Assembly (NCBI RefSeq): GCF_004016515.1
Contig: NZ_SACT01000003.1
Coordinates: forward strand, 124,001-188,000
DNA from: Rubrivivax albus
Lineage (GTDB): Bacteria > Pseudomonadota > Gammaproteobacteria > Burkholderiales > Burkholderiaceae_C
Length of the DNA stretch: 64,000 nucleotides
Direction: 5' to 3'
Shown here: in pieces, positions 9,171 to 17,267 of the stretch
Layout: each line of letters opens with the position of its first letter
How positions within the stretch are numbered: position 1 is the stretch's first letter
Translations under genes and position numbers: made by a program
Notes under the pieces: generated by a model
Told to the model about the DNA's origin: nothing
Database searches by the model: none
Seen by the model: the letters and a program-made list of their open reading frames with translations, nothing else

Positions 9171-9752
9171 ATGAACCTGCGGCCGGCGAAGAACTCGCTC
9201 TTCGCGATCCTGCTGCGCTCGCCGGCGTGGATCAGCTTTGCCATCGCCGTGGGCCTCGGCACCGCGGCCGCGGCACTGCTGCCGGACGGCTACCGCGCAC
9301 TCGGCGCCAGTGCCGGGCTGCCGTTTGCCGTCATCGGTGCCATGGCCGCATGGCGCCAGCGGCAGTTGCCTGGTGCCGCGGAGATCGAGCGCATCCGCGA
9401 GACCGTGGCCCGCATGGCCTGGCCGGCGTTCGCCGACCTGCTGGAACAGGCCTTTCGCCGCGAAGGGCACACGGTGATCCGCGGCGACGGTCGGGCCTGG
9501 GACTTCGACATCGAGCTCGGCGGCCAGCGCACGCGCGTGGCGGCCCGGCGCTGGAAGTCGGCGCAGACCGGCCTGGACACGCTGCGTGCGCTGCAGGCCA
9601 CCCGCGAGGCCGACGACGTGGCCCAGGCGCGCGTGATCGGCCTCGGCCCGCTGAGCGACGCGGCACGCGCCTTTGCCAGCGACAAGGGCATCGAGGTCTG
9701 GCAGGCGCCGGAGATCGCGCGCGCCTTGCACGGGCCGCTGCCCACGCGCTGA
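9171..9752 (+). CDS. Membrane protein with Mrr-like restriction-endonuclease fold domain
   Basis: 193 residues. Two hydrophobic helices (about 18-55) precede a cytoplasmic domain that matches the Mrr/RE_endonuclease pattern: FADLLEQAFRREGHTV, then RAWDFDIELGGQRTRVAARRW, then a helix-rich part ending ALHGPL. In active Mrr-type domains the strand after the Asp usually reads QxK; here the corresponding residues are AxR, so nuclease activity is doubtful. The gene follows rpe by 20 bp and is probably co-transcribed. Membrane-anchored Mrr-like proteins of this kind are known in Burkholderiales, but I recall no firm function. The fold assignment is from pattern only. Confidence 0.7.
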   Translation: MNLRPAKNSLFAILLRSPAWISFAIAVGLGTAAAALLPDGYRALGASAGLPFAVIGAMAAWRQRQLPGAAEIERIRETVARMAWPAFADLLEQAFRREGHTVIRGDGRAWDFDIELGGQRTRVAARRWKSAQTGLDTLRALQATREADDVAQARVIGLGPLSDAARAFASDKGIEVWQAPEIARALHGPLPTR

Positions 9753-9781
9753 GCGACGCGCCACAGGCCGCGCAGCGTCGC
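9753..9781 (+). terminator. Candidate terminator hairpin after the Mrr-like gene
   Basis: GCGACGC at 9753-9759 pairs with GCGTCGC at 9775-9781 across a 15-nt loop just after the stop codon. There is no T-tract, so intrinsic termination is uncertain. From here to 10000 I see no gene; a short inverted repeat ATACC/GGTAT (9929-9933 and 9940-9944) lies 57 bp before the next start. Confidence 0.3.
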
Positions 9782-10000
9782 GCCTGGCGCACACACAGGG
9801 GTCGAGATCCGTCACCGGAGAGTCCGGTGGCCCGCATTGGTTCCGTACCGCGTGTTGACGACCCTCAACGCTGCCTGCCGCCGCGATTGATCCGACGCAT
9901 GGAACCGTCCGGACCGGGCTCCACACTTATACCCAAACAGGTATCAGACGCAGACCCGGCGGTGGGCCTGCCGGCCTGTCCCCGACATGAGGAGCATGCA

Positions 10001-10651
10001 ATGAAACAACGACATGGGCGCCTGGCAGCGCTGTTCGTTCCACTCGCGATGGTGCTGGCCCTGGGCGGCAATGCGGCTGCCCAAGGCGGTGGCGGTGGCG
10101 GTGGCGGTGGCGGTGGCGGCGGTGGTGGCGGCGGCGGTGGTGGCGGAGCTGGCGGTGGTGGGTCTGGTAGCGGCAGTGGCGGCACCGGTGCCGGCGCGCC
10201 CGGCACGGCACAGGGCACAGCGGCGCAGCATGTCACGCAGCAACAGGTCCAGGCCCAGACTAAGGCCCAGGAACAGGCGATGGTGCAGACCACGGCGCAG
10301 ATCAAGGCGCAGGATCAGGCACTGACACAGACGCGGACCCAGTTGCGCACCCAGGAGCAGGCGCTTGTGCAGACACGCACGCAACTGCAGACGCAGCAGC
10401 AGTTGCTCACCCAGACGCGCACCCAGCGGAAGACACTGGAGCGTGCACGGCAAACCCTGCGCGACCAGCTGCAGTTGCAGGAGCGCACGCAGACCCAGAC
10501 CCTGCAGCAGCTGCAGGCACAGGAACGCGCCCAGCTGCAGGTCAACGAGCAGTTGCGCGCCCTCGAGCAGGAACAGCTGCGCACCCAGGAACAGCTGCGC
10601 ACGCAGGATCAGGTTCAGCAGCAGACGCGCGAGCAGCTGCGCACGCCCTGA
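10001..10651 (+). CDS. Secreted low-complexity protein: polyglycine followed by Gln/Thr repeats
   Basis: 216 residues. A clear Sec signal peptide (residues 1-28, cut after GGNAAAQ or AAA) is followed by about 21 consecutive glycines encoded by a GGTGGC-type hexamer repeat, then a Gly/Ser linker, then about 140 residues of heptad-like Gln/Thr/Leu/Arg sequence built on variants of QTRTQLRTQEQAL, predicted to form a long helix or coiled coil. There is no cysteine and no enzyme motif. It starts at ATG 10001 with a GAGGAG ribosome site. The region upstream is a 248-bp non-coding stretch, so it probably has its own promoter. I do not recognise a family; a periplasmic or surface structural role is possible. 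The DNA repeat could slip and vary in length. Confidence 0.72.
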   Translation: MKQRHGRLAALFVPLAMVLALGGNAAAQGGGGGGGGGGGGGGGGGGGGGAGGGGSGSGSGGTGAGAPGTAQGTAAQHVTQQQVQAQTKAQEQAMVQTTAQIKAQDQALTQTRTQLRTQEQALVQTRTQLQTQQQLLTQTRTQRKTLERARQTLRDQLQLQERTQTQTLQQLQAQERAQLQVNEQLRALEQEQLRTQEQLRTQDQVQQQTREQLRTP

Positions 10652-10663
10652 CCCCCCAATGCT

Positions 10664-10697
10664 CGCTGGCGCCCCGGCGGGTGCCGCGGCGCCAGCG
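10664..10697 (+). terminator. Strong GC hairpin after the low-complexity gene
   Basis: CGCTGGCGCC at 10664-10673 and GGCGCCAGCG at 10688-10697 are perfect complements with a 14-nt loop, beginning 13 nt after the stop codon at 10651. No T-tract follows, so it may be a transcript-end stabiliser or a weak terminator. Confidence 0.45.
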
Positions 10698-10780
10698 GCT
10701 GGCTCGCGATCAACGCGGGCATGCTGGGCGCGGTGACCGGCGACGCCTGGGCCGGGGTCTACGTGGCACGCACGCGCTGA
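10697..10780 (+). other. Orphan open reading fragment resembling the C-terminus of a lost membrane protein
   Basis: Immediately after the hairpin, a 27-codon frame ending in TGA at 10778-10780 reads GWLAINAGMLGAVTGD and on to VYVARTR. It is hydrophobic and looks like a genuine protein end, but no start or upstream continuation exists in this frame. It may be a gene remnant. It could also be chance in GC-rich DNA, and no family is claimed. Confidence 0.2.
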
Positions 10781-10781
10781 T

Positions 10782-11219
10782 TCAAGTGCGGTCGATCCGG
10801 CGGGCGAGCACGACCGAGGTCGTCGTGCGCGCCACGCCGGCGATCTCGCCGATGCGGTCCAGCAGGTCGTCCAGCCGCGCCGGCGTCTCGGCCCGCAGCA
10901 GCGCCACGTAGTCGAACTCCCCGCTGACGGAGCTGAGCTGGCGCAGTTCCGGCAGTGCGGCCAGTTCGCGCACCACGCTGCGCCCCTGCTTGGGGTCGGT
11001 GACGATGCCGACGACCGCCTCCACGGCCCGCGCGTCCACGTCCAGCGCCAGCCGCACCGTGTAGCCGGTGATCGTGCCCTGGCGCTCCAGGCGCGCCAGC
11101 CGGGCCAGCACGGTGGTGCGCGCCACGCCCAGCCGCCGCGACAGCTGCGCGGTGCTTTCGCGGGCATTGGCCTGCAGCAAGGCCAGCAGTCTCCGGTCGA
11201 GATCGTCGAGTTCGGACAT
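10782..11219 (-). CDS. Lrp/AsnC family transcriptional regulator
   Basis: 145-aa regulator: AsnC-type helix-turn-helix (LDDLDRRLLALLQANARESTA to about residue 60, with RRLGVARTTVLARLARLE as recognition region) and a C-terminal RAM domain (VVGIVTDPKQGRS, then SSVSGEFDYVALL). It starts at ATG 11219 and is divergent from a saccharopine-dehydrogenase-like gene, with 112 bp between start codons containing an inverted repeat. The arrangement suggests it controls that gene in response to lysine or a related amino acid. The family is certain, the target inferred. Confidence 0.93.
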   Translation of the reverse strand: MSELDDLDRRLLALLQANARESTAQLSRRLGVARTTVLARLARLERQGTITGYTVRLALDVDARAVEAVVGIVTDPKQGRSVVRELAALPELRQLSSVSGEFDYVALLRAETPARLDDLLDRIGEIAGVARTTTSVVLARRIDRT

Positions 11220-11234
11220 TTAGACGGCAATGAT

Positions 11235-11268
11235 CGTCGAAATGACCATAACACGCAGCACTTCGACG
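11235..11268. promoter_or_regulatory. Inverted repeat between Lrp regulator and saccharopine-dehydrogenase-like gene
   Basis: CGTCGAA at 11235-11241 is matched by its reverse complement TTCGACG at 11262-11268, centre-to-centre about 27 bp. It lies in the divergent intergenic space and the DNA here is AT-richer than its surroundings. It is a candidate operator for the adjacent Lrp-type protein. Confidence 0.4.
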
Positions 11269-11331
11269 GTTTGATTGTTTCATTCGTCTGCACCTCTGCC
11301 TAGAGTGGCGGCTCCATCGAAGGAGAACCGC

Positions 11332-12426
11332 ATGCGCATCACCCTGCTCGGCGCCGGCCACATCGGCCAGACCGTGGCCCGCTGGCTGGCCGCCACCGGC
11401 GACTACCGCGTCACCGTCGTCGACCGCGACCCGGCCGCGCTGGCCCGGCTGGGCGAGGACGGGATCGACACCCGCGTGGCCGACACCGGCGACGCGCGTG
11501 CGCTCGCGACGGTGCTGCGCGGCCAGGACGCCGTGCTCAACGCCCTGCCCTACCACCTGGCGGTGACCGTGGCCACGCAGGCGCGCGAGGCCGGTTGCCA
11601 CTACTTCGACCTCACCGAGGACGTGGCCGCCACGCGCGCCATCCAGCAACTGGCCGAGGGCGCGCGCACCGCCTTCATGCCGCAGTGCGGCCTGGCGCCG
11701 GGTTTCATCGGCATCGTGGCGCACCACCTGGCGCAAGGTTTCGACGAACTCCACGACATCAAGATGCGCGTCGGCGCACTGCCGGCCTTCCCCACCAACG
11801 CGCTGAAGTACAACCTGACGTGGTCGGTGGACGGCCTGATCAACGAGTACTGCCACCCCTGCGAGGCCATCCGCGACGGCCAGCGCATCGAGGTGCTGCC
11901 GCTCGAGGGCCTGGAGCACTTCAGCCTCGACGGCACCGAGTACGAGGCCTTCAACACCAGCGGCGGCCTGGGCACGCTGTGCGAGACGCTGGCCGGCCGC
12001 GTACGCACGCTGGACTACAAGAGCGTGCGCTACCCCGGCCACCGCGAACTGATGCGCGTGCTGCTGGAGGAGCTGCAGCTCAAGCACGACGTGGAGAACC
12101 TCAAGACCATCCTGCGCCGCGCCGTGCCCAGCACGATGCAGGACGTGGTGCTGGTCTTCGTCACCGTCAGCGGCCTCAAGCGCGGCACGCTGGTGCAGGA
12201 GGTCTTCGCCCGCAAGATCTTCGCGGATCGCAGCGAGGCTGCGCCGCTGTCGGCGATACAGATCACCACTGCGGCGGGCCTATGCACGGCGCTGGACCTG
12301 TTCCGCGAGGGCCGGCTGCCGCAGCATGGCTTCGTGCGCCAGGAGCAGGTGGCCCTGCCCGATTTCCTGGCCAACCGCTTCGGCCGTGCCTACCAGCAGA
12401 GCCGGCAGGTGGAGAGCATTTCCTGA
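11332..12426 (+). CDS. Saccharopine dehydrogenase family protein (possible lysine 6-dehydrogenase)
   Basis: 364-aa NAD(P)-dependent oxidoreductase. The N-terminal Rossmann fold has ITLLGAGHIGQTVARWLA, with the acidic residue VVDRDPAALARLG after strand 2; a His-containing middle segment (GCHYFDLTEDV, MPQCGLAPGFIGIVAHH) and the C-terminal saccharopine-dehydrogenase domain follow. Start ATG 11332 is preceded by AAGGAG. Length and one-piece architecture match bacterial lysine 6-dehydrogenases and related saccharopine reductases, but substrate cannot be fixed from sequence. The divergent Lrp regulator supports amino-acid catabolism. No aldehyde dehydrogenase or aminotransferase follows it directly. 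Confidence 0.85.
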   Translation: MRITLLGAGHIGQTVARWLAATGDYRVTVVDRDPAALARLGEDGIDTRVADTGDARALATVLRGQDAVLNALPYHLAVTVATQAREAGCHYFDLTEDVAATRAIQQLAEGARTAFMPQCGLAPGFIGIVAHHLAQGFDELHDIKMRVGALPAFPTNALKYNLTWSVDGLINEYCHPCEAIRDGQRIEVLPLEGLEHFSLDGTEYEAFNTSGGLGTLCETLAGRVRTLDYKSVRYPGHRELMRVLLEELQLKHDVENLKTILRRAVPSTMQDVVLVFVTVSGLKRGTLVQEVFARKIFADRSEAAPLSAIQITTAAGLCTALDLFREGRLPQHGFVRQEQVALPDFLANRFGRAYQQSRQVESIS

Positions 12427-12481
12427 CGGGGTCAGGCCTGGGCGGGGCCGGCTCGCGCCACTGTCGGCGTCCCCGGTCCGA

Positions 12482-14515
12482 TCAGGACGACACCATGTCC
12501 GGCCACCAGCGCGCCAGTTCGGCACGCAAGGTGTCCAGCAGCAGCGGCTTGGTCAGGTAGCCCTGCATGCCGGCGTCGCGGCAGGCATCGGCATCGGCGG
12601 CGCGCGCGTGAGCGGTCAGCGCCACGATGGGGAACGCTGGCAGCGCACCATTGCGCTGCCGTTCGCACAGCGCGCGGGTCGCCGCCAACCCGTCCATCAC
12701 CGGCATCTGCAGGTCCATCAGCACCAGGGCCGGCGGATCGTCGGCACAGGCCTGCAGGGCCTGTGCCCCATCCTCCACCGAGCGCACCGGCACACCCAGG
12801 GTGCGCAGGAACTCCTCGGCGATCAGGCGGTTGATGGCGTTGTCCTCGACCACCAGCACGTGGCGGTCGGCGATGGCCGGAGCCGTGGCGGCGACGGCCG
12901 CCGGCACGGCGGCCGTCGCAAGCGGCTGGGTCAGCAGCCGCAAGTCGCGCGGCGTCAGCGGCATGACGTCCAGGCGCATGCCCAGCGCCTGGGCCCGTGC
13001 CTCGAGCGCCGGCTGGTCCCAGTCGGGGCGGATCAGCAACGAGACACGAGCCTCCGGCAAGGCCTGGCGCAGGGCATCGAGTTCGGCCGCATCGCCAAGC
13101 ACGTGTTCGGCCGCAACCACCAGCGCAGGCCGGCGGTCCGGGGGCAACTGCTGTGCCTGCGCCATGGCAGCCGGGATGCCGGCCAGGATGTCGCACCGCC
13201 AGCCCAGGCGCTCCAGCCGCCGCTGCAGCCATTCGCCGATGGCGGGCTGGCGGTACAGCAGCCAGGCGTAGCCCGGTGGCGGGTCGGGCAGTGGTTCGGG
13301 CTCCGGTGCGCCAGGCAGCGTGAGCGTCAGCGTGAAGACACTGCCCTCGCCCGCCACGGTGCGCACGGCGATGTCACCGCCGAGGCGGCGCGCCAGCATG
13401 CGCGCGATGGTCAGGCCCAGACCGGTGCCGCCATGGGCCCGTGACAGGCTGGCGTCGCCCTGCACGAAGTCGTCGAAGATGCTGGCCACGCGATCCGTGG
13501 CGATGCCGGGCCCGGTGTCCACGATGTCGATCTCGACGCGCAGCTGCGCCGGATCGGCGGGCACGGCCGACAGGCGACCGTTGAGGGCGATGAAACCCTG
13601 CGCGGTGAACTTGGCCGCGTTGCCCACGAGGTTGGCCACGATCTGGCGCAGCGACAGCACGTCACCCATCACCCAGGTCGGCTCGCCGACCCAGTCGAAG
13701 CGCACCGACAGGCCCTTGTCGCGCACCAGCGGCATCACGCCGCGCAGCGCCTCGGCGCACTGCTCGGCGATGTCGAAGGCTTCATCCTTCAGCGGCCAGT
13801 CGCCATCGTTCAGGCGCGTGAGGTCCAGGACCTGGTCGATGGTGCGCTGCAGGGCCTGCCCGGACTGCATGGCCACTTCCAGGTAGCGCTTCAGCGGCGC
13901 GTCCTGGGTGGTGCGCCGGGCCAGGTCCACCAGACCCAGCATCCCCGCCAGCGGCGTGCGCAGTTCGTGGCTCATGTGGGCCAGGAAGCGCGCCTGCGCC
14001 TGCTCGGCATGACGCGCCGCAGCCTGGCCCCGTTCGGCAGCGTCGAGCGCCTGGGCCAGCCCGGCCGTGCGTTCGGCCACCAGGCGCTCCATGGCCAGGC
14101 GCGAGAGCTTCTCGTCGTGCACGTCGCCCAGCGAGCCGGCGATCACCTCGGTGCGGCCGTCCGCGTCCAGCCAGCAGCGGCCACGCCAGAGCACCCAGCG
14201 CCAGCCGCCATCGGCGTCGCGCAGGCGCAGTTGCAGCAGCATGGGCGCGCCCATCGACACCGCCGCCTGCCAGGCGTGATCCCACAGCGGCAGGTCTTCC
14301 GGGTGGATGCGCTGCTTCAGCGCCGCAAAATCAGGCGGCCCTTCGCCGGGGCCGTGGCCCAGCAGCGTGCCGAACCGCTCGGAGAACCAGGCCTGCCCGT
14401 CGGCAGGCCAGATTTCCCACAGCCCATCGCGCGCGCTTTCCGCAGCGCGGCGCCAGCGCGCGAGCACCTCTCGGGAGGGCAACGGCGAGGAGGATGGCGG
14501 ATCGGTCGATGGCAT
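12482..14515 (-). CDS. Hybrid sensor histidine kinase / response regulator
   Basis: 677-aa cytoplasmic hybrid kinase. Order: one PAS domain (about 15-145, with HPEDLPLWDHAWQ), coiled linker, HisKA with phospho-acceptor His183 in SHELRTPLAG, HATPase_c (NLVGNAAKFT, DTGPGIA, GTGLGL), an apparently degenerate receiver-like segment (about 435-540), and a C-terminal receiver (HVLVVEDNAINRL from about 551, phospho-acceptor Asp near 599 in LVLMDLQMPVMDG). There are no membrane segments, so the signal is probably intracellular and sensed by the PAS domain. There is no cognate output regulator next to it. It is divergent from the glutathione peroxidase. A 9-bp inverted repeat sits directly before its ATG. 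Confidence 0.93.
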   Translation of the reverse strand: MPSTDPPSSSPLPSREVLARWRRAAESARDGLWEIWPADGQAWFSERFGTLLGHGPGEGPPDFAALKQRIHPEDLPLWDHAWQAAVSMGAPMLLQLRLRDADGGWRWVLWRGRCWLDADGRTEVIAGSLGDVHDEKLSRLAMERLVAERTAGLAQALDAAERGQAAARHAEQAQARFLAHMSHELRTPLAGMLGLVDLARRTTQDAPLKRYLEVAMQSGQALQRTIDQVLDLTRLNDGDWPLKDEAFDIAEQCAEALRGVMPLVRDKGLSVRFDWVGEPTWVMGDVLSLRQIVANLVGNAAKFTAQGFIALNGRLSAVPADPAQLRVEIDIVDTGPGIATDRVASIFDDFVQGDASLSRAHGGTGLGLTIARMLARRLGGDIAVRTVAGEGSVFTLTLTLPGAPEPEPLPDPPPGYAWLLYRQPAIGEWLQRRLERLGWRCDILAGIPAAMAQAQQLPPDRRPALVVAAEHVLGDAAELDALRQALPEARVSLLIRPDWDQPALEARAQALGMRLDVMPLTPRDLRLLTQPLATAAVPAAVAATAPAIADRHVLVVEDNAINRLIAEEFLRTLGVPVRSVEDGAQALQACADDPPALVLMDLQMPVMDGLAATRALCERQRNGALPAFPIVALTAHARAADADACRDAGMQGYLTKPLLLDTLRAELARWWPDMVSS

Positions 14516-14516
14516 G

Positions 14517-14547
14517 CAGCGGCGTGTCTACTCATGTTACGCCGCTG
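14517..14547. promoter_or_regulatory. Perfect 9-bp inverted repeat abutting the hybrid kinase start
   Basis: CAGCGGCGT at 14517-14525 and ACGCCGCTG at 14539-14547 are exact complements with a 13-nt spacer. On the minus strand the proximal arm ends one base before the kinase ATG (14515-14513), where a ribosome site would be expected; no clear Shine-Dalgarno is visible. It could be an RNA hairpin limiting translation or an operator for the divergent pair. Confidence 0.45.
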
Positions 14548-14590
14548 TCGATGGCGGGGCTAACATCACCGGCTCGCCTCAGGAGCCGAC

Positions 14591-15082
14591 GTGACCACCT
14601 CCAGCATCTACGACTTCGAAGCGCTGTCGATCGACGGCCAACCGGCGCACCTGTCCACCCAGCGGGGCAAGGTGCTGCTGATCGTCAACACCGCCAGCGC
14701 CTGCGGCTTCACACCGCAATTTGGCGGCCTGGAGGCCCTCTGGCGCAAGTACCGCGACCAGGGTTTGGTGGTGGTCGGCTTCCCGAGCAACGAATTCGGC
14801 GCGCAGGACCCGGGCTCGAACGATGAGATCTCATCGTTCTGCGAACTCAACTTCGGTGTGAGCTTCCCGATGATGGCCAAGGTTGAGGTCAACGGCGCCG
14901 AGGCCCACCCGCTGTGGCAGTGGCTCAAGGCGCAGGCGCCGGGGCTGCTGGGTTCGAAGGCGGTGAAGTGGAACTTCACCAAGTTCCTCGTCGGCCGCGA
15001 CGGCCAGGTGCGCAAGCGGTACGCACCCACCGACACGCCGGAATCACTTGAAGCCGACATCGTGGAGGCCCTGAAGGCATGA
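14591..15082 (+). CDS. Glutathione peroxidase
   Basis: Thiol peroxidase of the glutathione peroxidase family (163 aa), reducing hydrogen or lipid peroxides in the cytoplasm; bacterial members often use thioredoxin. Motifs: NTASACGFTPQ with peroxidatic Cys38, GFPSNEFGAQDPGS, and WNFTKFLVGRDG containing the catalytic Trp and Asn. It starts at GTG 14591 and has standard length. Its stop overlaps the next start (ATGA at 15079-15082), so it is translationally coupled to the aminotransferase. Confidence 0.95.
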   Translation: MTTSSIYDFEALSIDGQPAHLSTQRGKVLLIVNTASACGFTPQFGGLEALWRKYRDQGLVVVGFPSNEFGAQDPGSNDEISSFCELNFGVSFPMMAKVEVNGAEAHPLWQWLKAQAPGLLGSKAVKWNFTKFLVGRDGQVRKRYAPTDTPESLEADIVEALKA

Positions 15083-16275
15083 TGTTCTCGCACCTGGAGC
15101 CCTACGCGGGCGACCCCATCCTTAGCCTCAACGAGGCCTTCCAGGCCGACCCGCGGCCGCACAAGGTCAACCTGTCGATCGGCATCTACTTCGACGATGC
15201 CGGCCGCATCCCGGTGCTGGACTGCGTGCGTGACGCCGAGGCGCAGCTGCTGGTGGCCAATGCACCCAAGCCCTACCTGCCGATGGAGGGCTCGGCCGCG
15301 ATGCGTGCCGAGGTGCAGAAGCTGCTGTTCGGTGCCGACAGCGCTGCGCTGCGCGAAGGCCGCATCGCCACACTGCAGACCGTGGGCTCCAGCGGCGGGC
15401 TGAAGGTCGGCGCGGATTTCCTCAAGCGCTGGCTGCCCGGCAGCGCCGTCTGGGTCAGCGACCCGAGCTGGGACAACCACCGCGCCATGTTCGAGGGCGC
15501 CGGCGTGGCGGTGCACAGCTACCCGTACTACGACCCGGCCACCGGCGGCCTGCGCTTCGACGCCATGTGCGACGCCTTGCGCGGCCTGCCTGCGAAGAGC
15601 GTGGTGCTGCTGCACGCCTGCTGCCACAACCCCACCGGCGTGGACCTCAGCCGCGACCAGTGGCAGGCCCTGGTGCCCATCCTGCGCGAGCGCGAACTGC
15701 TGCCCTACCTGGACATCGCCTACCAGGGTTACGGCGACGGCATCACCGAGGACGCCCATGCGATCCGCCTGTTCGCCGACGCCGGGATGAGCTTCTTCGT
15801 CGCCAACTCGTTCTCCAAGAGCATGAGCGTGTACGGCGAGCGCGCCGGGGCGCTGAGCGTGGTCTGCGCCAGCGCCGCCGAGGCCGACCTGGTGCTCGGC
15901 CAGATGAAGGCCACGGTGCGCCGAAACTACTCCAGCCCCGCCATCCATGCCGCCGGCATCGTCAGCCGCGTGCTGGGCGACCCGGCGCTGCGCCAGGCCT
16001 GGGAGGCGGACGTGGCGGCGATGCGCGAGCGCATCCTGGCCATGCGGCAGCGCCTGCACGCCGTGCTGGGGCAGCGCCTGCCCGGCCGCGACTTCGGCTA
16101 CTTCCTGACCCAGCGCGGCATGTTCAGCTACACCGGCCTGTCGCCGGCGCAGGTGGACCGCCTGCGCGACGAGTTCGGCGTCTACCTCGTGCGCAGCGGC
16201 CGCATGTGCGTGGCGGGGCTGAACAGTGGCAACGTCGAGCGCACGGCCGAGGCCATGGCCGCGGTGCTGGCCTGA
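15079..16275 (+). CDS. tyrB: Aromatic/aspartate aminotransferase (class I)
   Basis: 398-aa PLP-dependent aminotransferase of the AspC/TyrB group, moving amino groups between aromatic amino acids or aspartate and 2-oxoglutarate. Motifs: LNEAFQADPRPHKVNLSIGIYFD at the N-terminus, HACCHNPTGVDLS, DIAYQGYGDG, and the PLP lysine in NSFSKSMSVYGERAG (about residue 247), with RRNYSSPAIHA after it. Overlap of 4 nt with the glutathione peroxidase gene implies one transcript. Aromatic preference is likely because the arylpyruvate-oxidising enzyme lies 12 kb away, but AspC-type specificity is not excluded. Confidence 0.9.
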   Translation: MMFSHLEPYAGDPILSLNEAFQADPRPHKVNLSIGIYFDDAGRIPVLDCVRDAEAQLLVANAPKPYLPMEGSAAMRAEVQKLLFGADSAALREGRIATLQTVGSSGGLKVGADFLKRWLPGSAVWVSDPSWDNHRAMFEGAGVAVHSYPYYDPATGGLRFDAMCDALRGLPAKSVVLLHACCHNPTGVDLSRDQWQALVPILRERELLPYLDIAYQGYGDGITEDAHAIRLFADAGMSFFVANSFSKSMSVYGERAGALSVVCASAAEADLVLGQMKATVRRNYSSPAIHAAGIVSRVLGDPALRQAWEADVAAMRERILAMRQRLHAVLGQRLPGRDFGYFLTQRGMFSYTGLSPAQVDRLRDEFGVYLVRSGRMCVAGLNSGNVERTAEAMAAVLA

Positions 16276-16305
16276 CCCTGGATCCGGCCGGTCGCCCGGC
16301 GGCGG

Positions 16306-17235
16306 TCAGCTGAAGACGCCGGCGCCGAGCACCCGCTCGCGCAGCCAGCGGTGAGCCGGGTCGTTGTCGCGCCGGGCCAGCCACACCATGTCCACGGTCA
16401 GCGGGCCGATCTCCACCGGCAGCGGCCGCACCACCACCGGCCCGGGCACGGAACCGGTGACGTAGCTGTGCGGCAGCACCGTCAGCAGGTCGGACTGGGC
16501 CACCACCCGCCCGGCCAGGTGGTACTGGTTCACCGTCAGCACCACCCGGCGCCGGCGGCCCAGACGGGCCAGGGCCTCGTCCACCTCGGCATAGGCGCGG
16601 CCGGAGACGCTGACCAGCACGTGGTGCGCCTGCACGTACCGCTCCAGCGTCAGTTCCTGCTCCGCCAGTGGATGCTGCGGCCGCATCACGCAGACGTAGG
16701 GCGTCTGGTGCAGTCGAACGTGTCGCAGGAGTGACCGCTCACCTTCCGCCAGCATGGCACTGAACAGCGCCGGGAAGTAGCCGATCGCCAGGTCGGCCTC
16801 CTCGGCATGCAGCAGCGTTCGGGGATCGCGGGTGGTCAGCGGGGCCACGCGCAGGTCGGCGCGCGCGGCCTCGCGCTCCACCGCCGCCACCAGCGCCGGC
16901 ACCAGCACGCCGGCGGAGGCGTCGGACATCGCCAGCCGGAACTCGGCCGCGTCGCGCCCGGGGTCGAAGTCCCCCGGCGCCAGCACGCGCTCCAGGTCCT
17001 GCAGCGCCGCGCGCACCTGGGGCCATAGCGCCGTGGCCCGCGCCCCGGGGGTCATGCCGACGGCGCTGCGCTGGAACAGTGGTTCGCCCAGCCAGGCGTT
17101 CAGGCGCTTGAGGGCGTGGCTGGCCGCCGGCTGCGTCATCGCCAGCACCTCGGCGGCGCGGGTCACGCTGCCTTCGGTCATCACGGCGTCGAACACGCGC
17201 AACAGGTTCAGGTCCAGGGTGCGGAAGTTCTTCAC
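16306..17235 (-). CDS. LysR family transcriptional regulator
   Basis: 309-aa LysR-type regulator: N-terminal winged helix (LDLNLLRVFDAVMTEGSVTRAAEVL, then MTQPAASHALKRL), followed by a periplasmic-binding-like effector domain (from FRLAMSDASAGVLVPALVAA). The sequence TRDPRTLLHAEEADLAIGYFP is typical of the NodD/PcpR-like subgroup. It starts at GTG 17235. It is divergent from two small genes, with a 127-bp intergenic region rich in palindromes, so it probably controls them. The effector is unknown. Confidence 0.93.
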   Translation of the reverse strand: MKNFRTLDLNLLRVFDAVMTEGSVTRAAEVLAMTQPAASHALKRLNAWLGEPLFQRSAVGMTPGARATALWPQVRAALQDLERVLAPGDFDPGRDAAEFRLAMSDASAGVLVPALVAAVEREAARADLRVAPLTTRDPRTLLHAEEADLAIGYFPALFSAMLAEGERSLLRHVRLHQTPYVCVMRPQHPLAEQELTLERYVQAHHVLVSVSGRAYAEVDEALARLGRRRRVVLTVNQYHLAGRVVAQSDLLTVLPHSYVTGSVPGPVVVRPLPVEIGPLTVDMVWLARRDNDPAHRWLRERVLGAGVFS

Positions 17236-17267
17236 GGGTCGGCCAGGATTTCAGTTCTGTTTATACC

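Noticed and set aside
9929-9944. ATACC/GGTAT inverted repeat before the low-complexity gene as an operator
   Set aside because: Arms of only five bases with a six-base spacer are expected by chance; noted in the annotation but not claimed.
10085-10147. GGTGGC repeat considered as a regulatory or mobile repeat
   Set aside because: It lies within a coding frame with an intact signal peptide upstream and a structured repeat downstream, so it is better read as a polyglycine tract.
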